DNA of 64,000 bases from Entoloma clypeatum (lineage: Eukaryota; Basidiomycota; Agaricomycetes; Agaricales; Entolomataceae): NCBI GenBank assembly GCA_963565915.1, contig OY751496.1:1302001-1366000 (forward strand). The letters run 5' to 3'. Shown piece by piece: positions 1-8,906 of this stretch. Positions within the stretch are counted from its first letter, which is position 1. Every line of letters starts with the position of its first letter. The notes below the pieces were generated by a model that was not told where the DNA came from, ran no database searches, and worked only from the letters and a program-made list of their open reading frames with translations. The position numbers and the translations under genes are program-made.

Positions 1-1
1 G

Positions 2-229
2 CATATCCGCCTTCATACCCTCTCCGATTTACCAACCGCCCCCACCGCTGAGGAGAAGCTCATCCTCAAAAACTATACCAACACCCTTGCTGTCGAGAAT
101 CGACGCCTTCGCCTCGCCGTTCGAGGTTTAGAGTTTGCCACGGCGGTAAACGATGAACTGATAAAGGATTGGGGTAACCGAGTTGACCCTGCCTGGGCCG
201 ATCCAAATGGCAACGATGGATGGGAATAG
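2..229 (+). CDS. C-terminal tail of an LTR-element ORF (partial)
   Basis: An open frame enters at the window edge and ends in TAG at 227-229. The tail is charged and Trp-rich (ends NGNDGWE) and includes an ENRRLRLAVRGLEF stretch. I do not recognise a domain. It is followed within 40 bases by a purine tract and an LTR-like sequence, so I infer that it is the last ORF of an LTR retrotransposon whose 5' part lies outside the window. It could instead be a host gene next to a solo LTR. Confidence 0.4.
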   Translation, partial: HIRLHTLSDLPTAPTAEEKLILKNYTNTLAVENRRLRLAVRGLEFATAVNDELIKDWGNRVDPAWADPNGNDGWE

Positions 230-266
230 GTAGTCTGTGAGGACACAGACCTTGAGGAGGGGAACA

Positions 267-636
267 TGTTACGGACTAACGACTACGGACATATACGCTT
301 ACTTTTTCACTTTTACTCATTGGCCCCCGCTTACACATATCGTATTATACTTTATTTCCTTTAGTATACTTCGCTCCCGCGCTGACTCGCTTTCCGCAGC
401 TGTCTGACTCATTCCGCAGTCAGCTTACTCATTAGTGCATAGCCTTCCGCAGTCGCCTTACTCATGCGCACTGCCTTCCGCAGTTACTGACTCATTCGCT
501 ACTGCTCATAGTCAGTACTATATAAACCTCATGTACCATAGCTACATTCCTTAGATTTAGCAATCACATTGCTCTTCGCCTTTCCATCTTCCTGCATACT
601 CTGCCCGAACCTTGGAACGGTTTGTTACGCATAACA
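267..636 (+). repeat. LTR of a truncated retrotransposon
   Basis: The segment starts TGTTACGG and ends CGCATAACA, which form short imperfect inverted ends. A purine-rich tract (GAGGAGGGGAA, from 254) lies directly upstream, as expected for the 3' polypurine tract before a 3' LTR. A TATA-like TATATAA lies near 519. The partner LTR is outside the window, so the borders are inferred from one copy only. Confidence 0.5.
383..494 (+). promoter_or_regulatory. Array of AP-1/Gcn4-like sites in the LTR
   Basis: Five TGACTCA-like heptamers lie in about 110 bases: TGACTCG at 383, TGACTCA at 405, TTACTCA at 425, TTACTCA at 458 and TGACTCA at 488. They alternate with four exact TTCCGCAG octamers at 392, 412, 445 and 476. 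TGACTCA is the known Gcn4/AP-1 bZIP binding core. The array sits just upstream of the TATA-like box, where an enhancer of the element would be expected. Function is inferred. Confidence 0.45.
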
Positions 637-712
637 ATAACTAAGTTTAAATTTACATGTCATACTAGGCCGTTGGGCATGCCTGGAGGGTTGGGGTCGA
701 GAGGATGGGGTT

Positions 713-1363
713 GTAGGGTCTCTGCTATATTTAATGATCGGTACACGACCTGACATTGCCTTTGTCGTGATTATGTTACCACAGTTCTTGGCAAATCCTA
801 CCCAGGAACATGTTGATAAAGCGAAGTATATAATCTGCTATTTCGTGGGCACTTCTGATTACCGACTGACATATTCCGGTGATCAAAATGTGGGCTTACA
901 TGCCTACACGGATTCTGACTGGGCATCCAACAAAATTAAGTGTTGAAGCTGCACCAGCTTTTTCCTGAAGCTTGCAGGTGCTTCTGTAGGCTGGACTTGT
1001 CACCTACAAAAAACCATTGCTCACTCATCTACTGAAGCAGAGTACATGGCAATGTCCGATTGCGGCCGCCAAGTAAAATGGATAATCCAACTCTTCCAGG
1101 AGATTGGCTTCCTAATGCGGAATGTCCTGATCTGTGCTGACAATCATGGCTCAATCTTTATTGGGAACAACCCTGTACAGGAATGCCGTACTAAACATAT
1201 TGATCTAAGATATCACATCATCATCCAAGAGTACATCTCTCATGGATTGATCACTGTAGAGTACATTGAAGGCACATCCAATCCCGCAGATATGCTAACT
1301 AAAAATCTTAGTTGGGAACTCTTTGAAAGATGTCGCCAGCATTTAGGCTTGACATTTTCATAA
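713..1363 (+). pseudogene. Ty1/copia polyprotein 3' fragment (end of RT to RNase H), nonsense mutated
   Basis: The frame reads VGSLLYLMIGTRPDIAFVV, then TDSDWAS, then SSTEAEYMAM and VEYIEGTSNPADMLTKNL. These are the standard blocks at the reverse-transcriptase end and RNase H domain of copia polyproteins. A TGA at 944-946 interrupts the frame, which is otherwise continuous to the TAA at 1361-1363. The stop sits where the family normally has the Arg of an RSTSG-like motif, so a CGA-to-TGA transition is the simplest explanation. Everything upstream of about 713 (gag, integrase, most of RT) is missing. The fragment is followed by a polypurine tract and an LTR. Confidence 0.85.
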
Positions 1364-1389
1364 TCCGATGTATACACATTGAGGGGGAG

Positions 1390-1692
1390 TGTTGAACGAA
1401 TTCCACTCCTATAGATATTTCATCTATAGCGTCATGTGCCCAATCCCATGATGTACAAATAATGTACAAATAAGTAGACTAGTATATAAGACTGTCCTTA
1501 TTCTCTGTGCAATATAACACTCTTACCAAGTAACCCCCACCTTGCAAACACCTCCCAAGGTTAGTAGTAAGGTTCCTCCTCTATTGTAGATACATGATTA
1601 GTAGTGCATAGCATAGAGTATACTAGGACTGCAAGACGAATCATCCACTGTGATCACCTCTAGCATTGATGTGATCATATGCTGTTCCAACA
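1390..1692 (+). repeat. 3' LTR of the copia fragment
   Basis: The polypurine tract GAGGGGGAG ends at 1389 and the LTR begins TGTTGAAC. It ends TTCCAACA, giving TG...CA and near-inverted termini, for 303 bases. TATATAAG near 1482 is a likely TATA box. The same purine tract precedes the 3' LTR of the 6.3-kb element downstream, so both belong to copia-like lineages. No 5' partner is present. Confidence 0.75.
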
Positions 1693-2113
1693 GCTGATGG
1701 TCAACAGTTTGTAAGCATTCTTTGTGTGCTCAACATCGAGATGGGCATTGAAAGAAACCATCTGCTGAACGAATCAATTGATTTTGGGCCGCTTCTGAGA
1801 GACACCCCAGCACAATTCGGCAGGTATGGCTGATGTGGTTGTGGTTGGAGGTGTCAGCAGTTGGATATGATCCCTTCACCTGACATTCAAATTTTGGAAG
1901 TTTTTTTTACAGCCTTTCAACACCGTTTGAGAAGGCCATCACTGGCATAAGCTGAGAGTTGGCGAAAGTTATCCTGCAAACTTCAACACATGACACCATG
2001 AGTCGCTTCTTCGGCATATTGAATAACTTGGAAGAAAGAAAGGATTGGAAAGCGAACCTGCCAGGCATGGGAGAGTGAAGGGGCAAGAAGTTTCCTCCGG
2101 GAGTTTAGATCTC
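1693..2113. other. Gene-free spacer between two LTR elements
   Basis: About 420 bases without a recognisable gene, RNA or repeat. Short open frames exist but none has recognisable motifs or splice context. Confidence 0.5.
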
Positions 2114-2118
2114 AATGC

Positions 2119-2561
2119 TGTTGAGAATACATTCTAGACGGATGTCTCGACAGTCAATCACATGTCTATAAACATGTGTATTCCCATATGGAGTTACATA
2201 TGGAAGTGTTCTAGACTTAGAACAATCTAGACTCGCTCTAGATCCCTGACTCATTAGATATGTGTCAGACGTGCATAACATATGTCATGTTATGTCACAT
2301 CATGTGCTTGTCACACTATATGACTATAAGTCACATATTACCATAAACGTGAGTTTATGGTTCTGCGACAGAACTCAGTTTGTACTTGTTTGTACATGGT
2401 CTGTGCGCATCCTTGTAGGTATAAATACTCGATGTATCTGTATCTGCAATAATAGGACTCTTACCAAGTACCTTCATCACTCAAGCTCTTCTCGCTCTTC
2501 TTGCCTCCAATGTGAGTATCTTACCCAGGCTTCCCTGCGTATGTAGGTGTGCTGTTCAATA
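2119..2561 (+). repeat. 5' LTR of the gag-only element
   Basis: It begins TGTTGAGA and ends GTTCAATA, so the 3' terminus is TA rather than the usual CA. It is repeated exactly at 7978-8420. A TATA box TATAAATA lies at 2420-2427. Directly after the LTR comes GGTTATGGGCCCCGG, the expected place of the primer binding site; I could not assign the tRNA. Confidence 0.9.
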
Positions 2562-3831
2562 GGTTATGGGCCCCGGATTGCCCAGTACAGTCTGCGCGCT
2601 CTGACGGAGTTGCTGCGACTGTCTAGCCTGTTAGATACTAACCTGGCCTAGCCAGTGAGCGCGAGTCTTAAAAGCGCCCTTTGGGCTGCTACCGCCTCTT
2701 TAGCTAGTAGCATAAACTAGTCTAAGTTAGTTATCTGGTTTGATACTCGGAGGTTCCAGACTAGTGAGCGCCCTTTGGGCTGCACCTAGTTCTGATGTCC
2801 AAGACTAGCAAAACGCCCCTAGGGCTGCATCTAGTTCTTGATCTAGACTAGGGCCTTTTATGGCCTATGTCTATATTTGGACATTTTGTACAAGCCTGTG
2901 GTTTGAGCGCCTTGATAGGCGGCCGCCACACCCCTGTGAAAAACCCTCTCTTGTATCTGCGCCTTCATTTGGCTGCGATCTAGATTTGGGGTTTTCTCAC
3001 GCTGTGTCATGTCCTGTCTGGCATTTGGTTTTAACCAAATCGAGTGTATCTCGATGTGCTGACATTCGGACATTACGATTCTCAGGAACTTTCTGTTCCT
3101 TGAACCTTTTTCGTCGATCAATCTTGATCTGTTGCACCCTGTACCTGGTAGAAGCGCCCTTTTTGGGTTGCCTCAGGGACTTCCCATTTTTATGGTTGCA
3201 CGATCTCAGATTTGATGCTGACTTAAAATCGTTCCTAGATGAAAGGATCTTGCATCTGCTTCCATTATGGTTTCATTCAAGCAAACCATTGGTCACACCG
3301 TGACATCCGCGTTATTCAGCGAGATGACGGTTTCCACAGACGACACCTCTGTACTCTGGATTGCATGGTCACACCACGCATCCGGAAGGTGAAAGTCACG
3401 CAGCTGCGATACGGACGGCATGCACGCCATGTCTGTACTCGCAAATGTGGAAAGAAAAAAGCAGTATGTGTCCCCATCTATATTCTCTTCACTCGTTGAA
3501 CTATGACTCTAGGATCCCTGGGCGCCATGCCCGAGTAACATCCGGAGAGCTCGAACGAGGGACTTACCGTCCCCCTTCAATCATAGTGACGATGAAGAAA
3601 GGAGAATCACACCCGAGGTTACACCTGGGGTAATAAAGATGGAGCAATCGCCTGATCTATAGGCGACCGTCTTTATGTAAATACCACAGCATTGTGACCC
3701 CTAGTCACATAAATAAAGGCTATTACATAAACTCTCTCTGACATGTGTCACAAACAATTCAGACAATACCTCTTATCGGTTTAAATTGGTCTTGAATATT
3801 TGCTGACCACTGTTTCTTTTTAGAAACAAAC

Positions 3832-4695
3832 ATGTCTTCAATCACTTCTTTGATTGCTGTTCCCGTTCTTGACGGCACAAACTACCCTGAGTGGGCGAAC
3901 ACCATGTGTTCGTTCCTTAGATCTCAGGGTTTGTGGCAAATTGTTGATGGTGCTGAGAAGCGACCCTTGATGTCTGCTAACCTTACGAGGAAAGCCCATA
4001 CAACTAAAGTCAAGGCATGGAACATTAGGGATCAAATGGCTTTAGCCAATATTCGACTTCGTGTCGACCCGTCGATCAAACTCACCAAAAATATGTCTTC
4101 TGAAACTTGGTTTGAGTTGAAGAATAGGTTCGGACGAGCTGTTTATGAAACAGTTCTGTCTGACATTCATGCTGCATTATCCTTCAAACTTTCTATGAAG
4201 CGACAACCTGCAACCGAGATTGATTATCTTGATAAAATCTTTGATCATCTCGGCGCACATCATTCTATTTCTTCATCGACTCGGACCCTAATGCTTCTAT
4301 CTGCCCTCCCGTCTCCTGATTGGGATGACTTTGCCATAGAAACCCTTCTTTACAATGATGATCTCACCTATGATAAGGTTCGAGAATTGATTGTTGAAAC
4401 ATACAATCATCATCGTGTTGACCCTGTTCCCGATTTGTCACTTGAGGATTACCTTTACGGCATAGGTATCTCCTATGATCCTCAACCGACATCGTGCGAT
4501 GTTTTTCATCAGCCGTTTCGGAACTTATGGAAAAAGAAGTCTTTCTTATCTGCACCGACAGACCCTGGTGCTCTGCGCTACTCTAGCTGCGTCGCCGGTC
4601 TGGTGCATGATGCCGTCATAACAGAACAATGCAAGGGTCCACCCGTCGACAATTACGACATAGCGTTTCCACGCCTGGACCTTATAACAGCATAA
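3832..4695 (+). CDS. Copia-type Gag-like protein
   Basis: 287 aa. The N-terminal part reads VPVLDGTNYPEWANTMCSFL and GLWQIVDG, the hallmark of copia-type gag polypeptides (UBN2/DUF4219-like), followed by the helical core with WNIRDQMALANI and the LSALPSPDW segment (residues about 10-200). Such proteins form the virus-like particle around element RNA. I see no CCHC zinc knuckle; the C-terminal 90 residues are unusual and end in ITA before TAA. The frame is uninterrupted, which fits a recently active element. It is preceded by a 1.3-kb leader holding several hairpin motifs. Having no pol, it would need reverse transcriptase and integrase from another element. Confidence 0.85.
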   Translation: MSSITSLIAVPVLDGTNYPEWANTMCSFLRSQGLWQIVDGAEKRPLMSANLTRKAHTTKVKAWNIRDQMALANIRLRVDPSIKLTKNMSSETWFELKNRFGRAVYETVLSDIHAALSFKLSMKRQPATEIDYLDKIFDHLGAHHSISSSTRTLMLLSALPSPDWDDFAIETLLYNDDLTYDKVRELIVETYNHHRVDPVPDLSLEDYLYGIGISYDPQPTSCDVFHQPFRNLWKKKSFLSAPTDPGALRYSSCVAGLVHDAVITEQCKGPPVDNYDIAFPRLDLITA

Positions 4696-5653
4696 TCATT
4701 GTGTAGAACGATTGTATTTTCTTTCTTTGCAATCAATACATTGATTTGCAATGTGTTCATATTTTGAACGAAAGAAAGAGAGATTTAAAAATGCAAATGC
4801 ATTTTATGTTCAAATAACTTATATCCAATCTGGAATAATTCCGGTAAGTTGGATGTGCCGTTGAGCCACCTACTATAAAGGAAACAGCTTAATAAGCTTG
4901 TCAAGAAGACTGCGCGAGTCATTAATTTGTCTTTCTGCTGCGTCTATCTTTCCTTTTCAGGAATTAATATTCCACCTTATATTGGATAAGACAGAAAATG
5001 CTTTCAAAGCATTTAAAAAGTAATATTGTATTCGTGCGCTATGGCATTTGCATAACACTTATTCTGCGCCTTGACAGGCTGCGATAGTGTTCAAAAATTG
5101 TCATTCTGGCTGCCGATATATAATACTTTATTATGCGAAGAAGAGTTTTTCAACCCTTCAACCTAAATCGATTCAAATTGGTCTAGCCAACCAATCTTGT
5201 TCCTCCACTCTTTCACCAAAAAGTAGTGATGATTTGGGGCAGTGCAAGGCTTCTTATCTGAACTCTCCATTTCTTGCATGGGAATGATCTCTGATGCATC
5301 TTGCGCCTTTTAGGCTAGCATTGCATTTTGACTTATAAGGCATCTGCGCTTTAATCAAGCAGCGATGGCCTTGTCACAGAATCATATAGGGATGACCGTG
5401 ATGGTACACACCCTATGGCAAAAATGGATATAGTCAAAAAATCAGATTGTATCACAGCTTACAAATATTGCTGGAATAAATCGCCTGAGAGTAATTACCT
5501 CAGCATAACTTGGAGAGTAATTCCTCCGCAGTTTGCGATTATTTTTTCTGCATGAATTTCTGGTTTCCCAACCAAGTTCTGCATCTATTTCAGTATATGC
5601 TCTTTGAAAGCCAAAGATACATGGGAAATGATTGCCATACTTGACTGTGAAAA

Positions 5654-5660
5654 GGGGGAG
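5654..5660 (+). promoter_or_regulatory. Internal polypurine tract
   Basis: GGGGGAG within AAAAGGGGGAGAAT repeats the core of the 3' polypurine tract. It may prime an extra plus strand (central PPT) or mark an internal deletion junction. Function is inferred from sequence only. Confidence 0.35.
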
Positions 5661-6491
5661 AATATAGAGAAGCATTTTAATGGCAGCATTCTGCGCTATT
5701 TGCTTTGCGATACCATTGCTAGAAGACTGATCTTTGATCTTTTGATCTCACTATCAGATGCATTGCTTCGTATACAACACTCTATAGGTTGTACCATTAA
5801 AGGAGCGCCGTGACCGCTGCATACTTATCAAATGGTCAACTTGAACAAAAGAAAAAGCTTATCCCAGCTTATACCCCTATGATTTCTCACCCAGAAACGA
5901 TGAATTCTGGATAAAAGAGAATATTATATGAATTGATCCGTTAGTCTTATCAGACTATTGTTGGGTTCTATTCCCAAGTATATCTTCTATGATTACTTGA
6001 TGAAGCATCTTAATTGATGACTTACTAATAATGCATTAATTTGCATTATATGGTTCTTGGAATACCAAGATTACTATTTGATCGCATGAAACGCATCAGA
6101 GTGCTTGTTACACTCTTGAGATTTGGATCAACCCATCATCTGATCTGCGCCTTGTTTTGGCTGCGACAATGATCTGGTTCTTGCATTGAGTAGAGCGCCT
6201 GTGTTGGCTGCCTCCTTTGACAAAAAAAGACCAAATAACACCCTCACGCGTTATTGTTGTATCATGCAACAAACATAGTAAATCTGTGTTGATGTCTTAG
6301 AGTGGATTCTCTATTGACCTCTGAACATAAATCGGTTGTTCACCAACATAAGTATTGCCAACTACAAAGAACTACATCGCAAGTCATTTATTTGACTATA
6401 ATCTGCAATATTGCTTGCACATCATCACATATAACAGTTGGCTTGATTGCCTATAAAATCTGTAAAATGTACTCCATGGAATTGGTTTTCA

Positions 6492-6498
6492 GGGGGAG
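6492..6498 (+). promoter_or_regulatory. Second internal polypurine tract
   Basis: GGGGGAG within TTTTCAGGGGGAGATAAT, the second internal copy of the polypurine core. It lies about 840 bases after the first and 1.5 kb before the 3' tract. Confidence 0.35.
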
Positions 6499-7409
6499 AT
6501 AATTCATTCTCTATTAATCCTAAAACAATCCACATGATGTTTGCTTGTCTAGCCTTTGCATAACAATGTGCGCCCCTTTGGGCTTGCCACAGTTACTAGG
6601 CTTGATTATATCTGCGCTCAAATAATGGCTGCAATATCAATCATTGCGATTATATTTTGCAATAGCTTGGATAGTACGTCAGACGATATGGGAAACGATG
6701 GCGAAACTACCAGCTGTCTCAGATATTATATTCTGAAGACTCGACGTCCACTATGACGATAAACTGGACCCTACTCCGGAACAGAGCATAAACTATCACA
6801 AGTGGACTCTGAACCTAACTAGTTCATCCACATCCCTGAAGTCTGGAGTATTACACTCGACTCAGATGACATTATCTATAAGCACACCTTAAGTGTTGCC
6901 ATGATAATATTACATACTCAGGATAAAGGCACCCTTGTCTAAATCCATGGTTGTTAGCGCCTTATTTGGCAGCTTCCCAGAGTATAAATAAGCTATTTAT
7001 AGCTTAGATCATGCCAAGCATGATATCATCAGTTGGTTAAATGACCCTTTGAGCCAGATCAAGTCTAACGAGCTCTTAAATGAGTTATGTCTTCTGACTT
7101 ATCCCCGGCCTTAGTGCCACATGCTCTTTCCATACTAGTTCTTGCGCTACTACTGGCTGCAACTACTATGTGATCCATAAAAAACTGAGTACCATTACGT
7201 CTTGAGCGCCTTCTTGGGCTGCCTGCATTGGTAGTCTCATTTTTGTATGAATCATGGTCAAAACCATTGATACTCGTCTGGAATGACAATAAACTATCAC
7301 ACGTGGTTTGCTGATGCAATCAGGCCAAACACCTGACTCAGCATGGTCCGTGCGAGATAGGCAAAGCCTTAAATACGCTCCTCAAATCGAGTTTTAGAGC
7401 AGGCTTCCA

Positions 7410-7628
7410 ATGGCATTCTTCGCCTACTTCTCCACCGCCTTTTACACTCGCTTCGCACATGCCGACCAGTTGGCGCATGTTGCCTCGACCGACGCCAGCA
7501 CCACCACCACCACCACTACTGCAGCCTCCGCCGCTGCTTCTTCATCATCCTCTGGCAATAACACTGCCACGACCACCGACGATAAGACGTCGGAGAAAGA
7601 AGTAAAAGTAGTTAGTGGTACAAAGTAA
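7410..7628 (+). CDS. Short ORF2 of the gag-only element, Thr/Ala/Ser-rich
   Basis: 72 aa. A hydrophobic N-terminus (MAFFAYFSTAFYTRF) is followed by HADQ and a low-complexity Thr/Ala/Ser tract, then a charged tail ending VVSGTK. The stretch is clearly more GC-rich and C-biased at third positions than the AT-rich sequence around it, which suggests captured host sequence. The start resembles a small mitochondrial or secreted protein N-terminus, but I cannot name a donor gene. It may be non-functional. Confidence 0.35.
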   Translation: MAFFAYFSTAFYTRFAHADQLAHVASTDASTTTTTTTAASAAASSSSSGNNTATTTDDKTSEKEVKVVSGTK

Positions 7629-7965
7629 TTAAATAATCAATTACTTCAGTGGCTGCTCTAAGCGCTACACTGGCTGCTTCAAGCGCCATTAATGGCTGCA
7701 TGTTTATTGCGCTATTTCATATCTCTCAAAGGTATTTTTATCCTTTGATGATCTATTGATCTCAGATTGACTTCTGATGAGACCTGTCTATTCTTGTTTT
7801 GGAATTAGACTTATGGGTCTCTGATAAGACCTTAAATGACAGCGTATGCTAAACGACACAGCAGATCCCCTTTAGCGCCCTTACGGCTGCTGCCATTTAT
7901 TTTGGCTCTTCACTAGGACTTGAATGTCTTCTTGTGAACAAGTATTGAAACCTTACGGAATCACA

Positions 7966-7977
7966 CTTGAGGGGGAG
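7966..7977 (+). promoter_or_regulatory. 3' polypurine tract
   Basis: CACTTGAGGGGGAG abuts the 3' LTR, which starts TGTTGA. Plus-strand synthesis is expected to start here. The same GAGGGGGAG precedes the neighbouring copia LTR at 1381-1389. Confidence 0.8.
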
Positions 7978-8420
7978 TGTTGAGAATACATTCTAGACGG
8001 ATGTCTCGACAGTCAATCACATGTCTATAAACATGTGTATTCCCATATGGAGTTACATATGGAAGTGTTCTAGACTTAGAACAATCTAGACTCGCTCTAG
8101 ATCCCTGACTCATTAGATATGTGTCAGACGTGCATAACATATGTCATGTTATGTCACATCATGTGCTTGTCACACTATATGACTATAAGTCACATATTAC
8201 CATAAACGTGAGTTTATGGTTCTGCGACAGAACTCAGTTTGTACTTGTTTGTACATGGTCTGTGCGCATCCTTGTAGGTATAAATACTCGATGTATCTGT
8301 ATCTGCAATAATAGGACTCTTACCAAGTACCTTCATCACTCAAGCTCTTCTCGCTCTTCTTGCCTCCAATGTGAGTATCTTACCCAGGCTTCCCTGCGTA
8401 TGTAGGTGTGCTGTTCAATA
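7978..8420 (+). repeat. 3' LTR of the gag-only element
   Basis: It matches 2119-2561 base for base at a constant offset of 5859. It is followed at once by AATGC, the right target-site duplication. Confidence 0.9.
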
Positions 8421-8545
8421 AATGCAGAGGCCATAATCAGTAATCAATTGCCCATGTGTGAGAGCACAGAGAAGGGCTTGAATAGATAGTTGGATGCTGC
8501 AGAAGTGGTTTTCCCTTGAGTGTTGCCGCACTGTCGCTGCTGAGC

Positions 8546-8823
8546 CTCAGTAAAAAGGCCGGGTAGGCAAAATTTGGGCAAAATGCAGGTGAGAAGGTTT
8601 TGATGCATGTAAATTTTCAAAAAACAGCAGAATCCGCATGGATCTGCACTCACATGACAATTTACCTGCAATTTGCCCACTGTTGTCATCAATGCATGTC
8701 CTCATGACAGTGGGCAAATTGCAGGTAATTGTCATGTAAATTTTTGAAAAAGCGCTGAATCCGCACGAATCTGCACATCCTGACATTCACACGACACATT
8801 GCCTACACGGCCTTTTTACTGAG
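8546..8823. mobile_element. MITE-like inverted-repeat element with 7-bp target duplication
   Basis: Termini are CTCAGTAAAAAGGCCG on the left and its complement on the right, with the similarity running on imperfectly to GTAGGC. A direct GCTGAGC lies on both sides (8539-8545 and 8824-8830). The centre holds a long inverted repeat around AATTTGCCCACTGT and ACAGTGGGCAAATT. A partial direct repeat containing CATGTAAATTTT and GAATCCGCA is also present. No transposase ORF fits in 278 bases. The superfamily is uncertain because the ends are themselves partly palindromic. Confidence 0.7.
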
Positions 8824-8862
8824 GCTGAGCTTTATCGTGATTCCTACAGATTTGGCTAGTGG

Positions 8863-8906
8863 AGCTATTTCGGGCTAGTACTAGTGCCTACTAGCCCGAA
8901 ATAGTT
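8863..8906. repeat. Near-perfect 18-bp palindrome with 8-base spacer
   Basis: Arms are AGCTATTTCGGGCTAGTA (8863-8880) and TACTAGCCCGAAATAGTT (8889-8906), 17 of 18 complementary. Related words (GGGCTAGTT, AATAGCTCC) recur at about 9110-9155, so this may be part of another small foldback element. Confidence 0.5.

Larger units (their letters stand above)
2594..7890 (+). repeat. Dispersed bulged-hairpin motif array, about 20 sense copies
   Basis: Consensus GC-GCC-N(3-9)-GGC-T-GC folds as a GC clamp, a single bulged base on the 3' arm, and a GCC/GGC stem. Clear copies start at 2674, 2768, 2813, 2907, 2959, 3154, 5066, 5303, 5346, 6147, 6195, 6570, 6614, 6957, 7144, 7206, 7662, 7683 and 7875. Weaker ones start at 2594, 5693 and 5805. 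Loop sequence and length vary while pairing is kept: 5346 has GCTT/AAGC instead of GCC/GGC, 5066 adds a T-A pair, and 7683 extends to GCCAT/ATGGC. The bulge is T in most copies, A at 5346 and 6957, G at 2907. I saw no antisense copy and none inside the gag ORF. Confidence 0.8.
2119..8420 (+). mobile_element. Complete gag-only LTR retrotransposon (TR-GAG-like)
   Basis: The element has two 443-base LTRs that look identical by eye, a 5-base target duplication (AATGC at 2114-2118 and 8421-8425) and a 3' polypurine tract at 7971-7977. One Gag-like ORF (3832-4695) is the only recognisable protein; no protease, integrase, RT or RNase H motif was found in the remaining 5.4 kb. This matches the TR-GAG class of non-autonomous LTR elements described in plants, which depend on pol supplied in trans. 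Identical LTRs imply a recent insertion. The internal region carries a dispersed bulged hairpin and a second short ORF. The shared GAGGGGGAG tract suggests that the helper is a copia element. Confidence 0.85.

Noticed and set aside
2262..2546. 94-aa open frame, repeated at 8121-8405
   Set aside because: It lies wholly within the LTR and is repeated only because the LTR is. It has no motif and overlaps the TATA region.
2860..3303. 147-aa open frame in the element leader
   Set aside because: It overlaps three hairpin motifs, has no known domain and unusual composition. It is better explained as untranslated leader.
2594..7890. Regular short repeats resembling a CRISPR array
   Set aside because: Spacing is irregular, the repeats are short hairpins with variable loops, and the host is a eukaryote.
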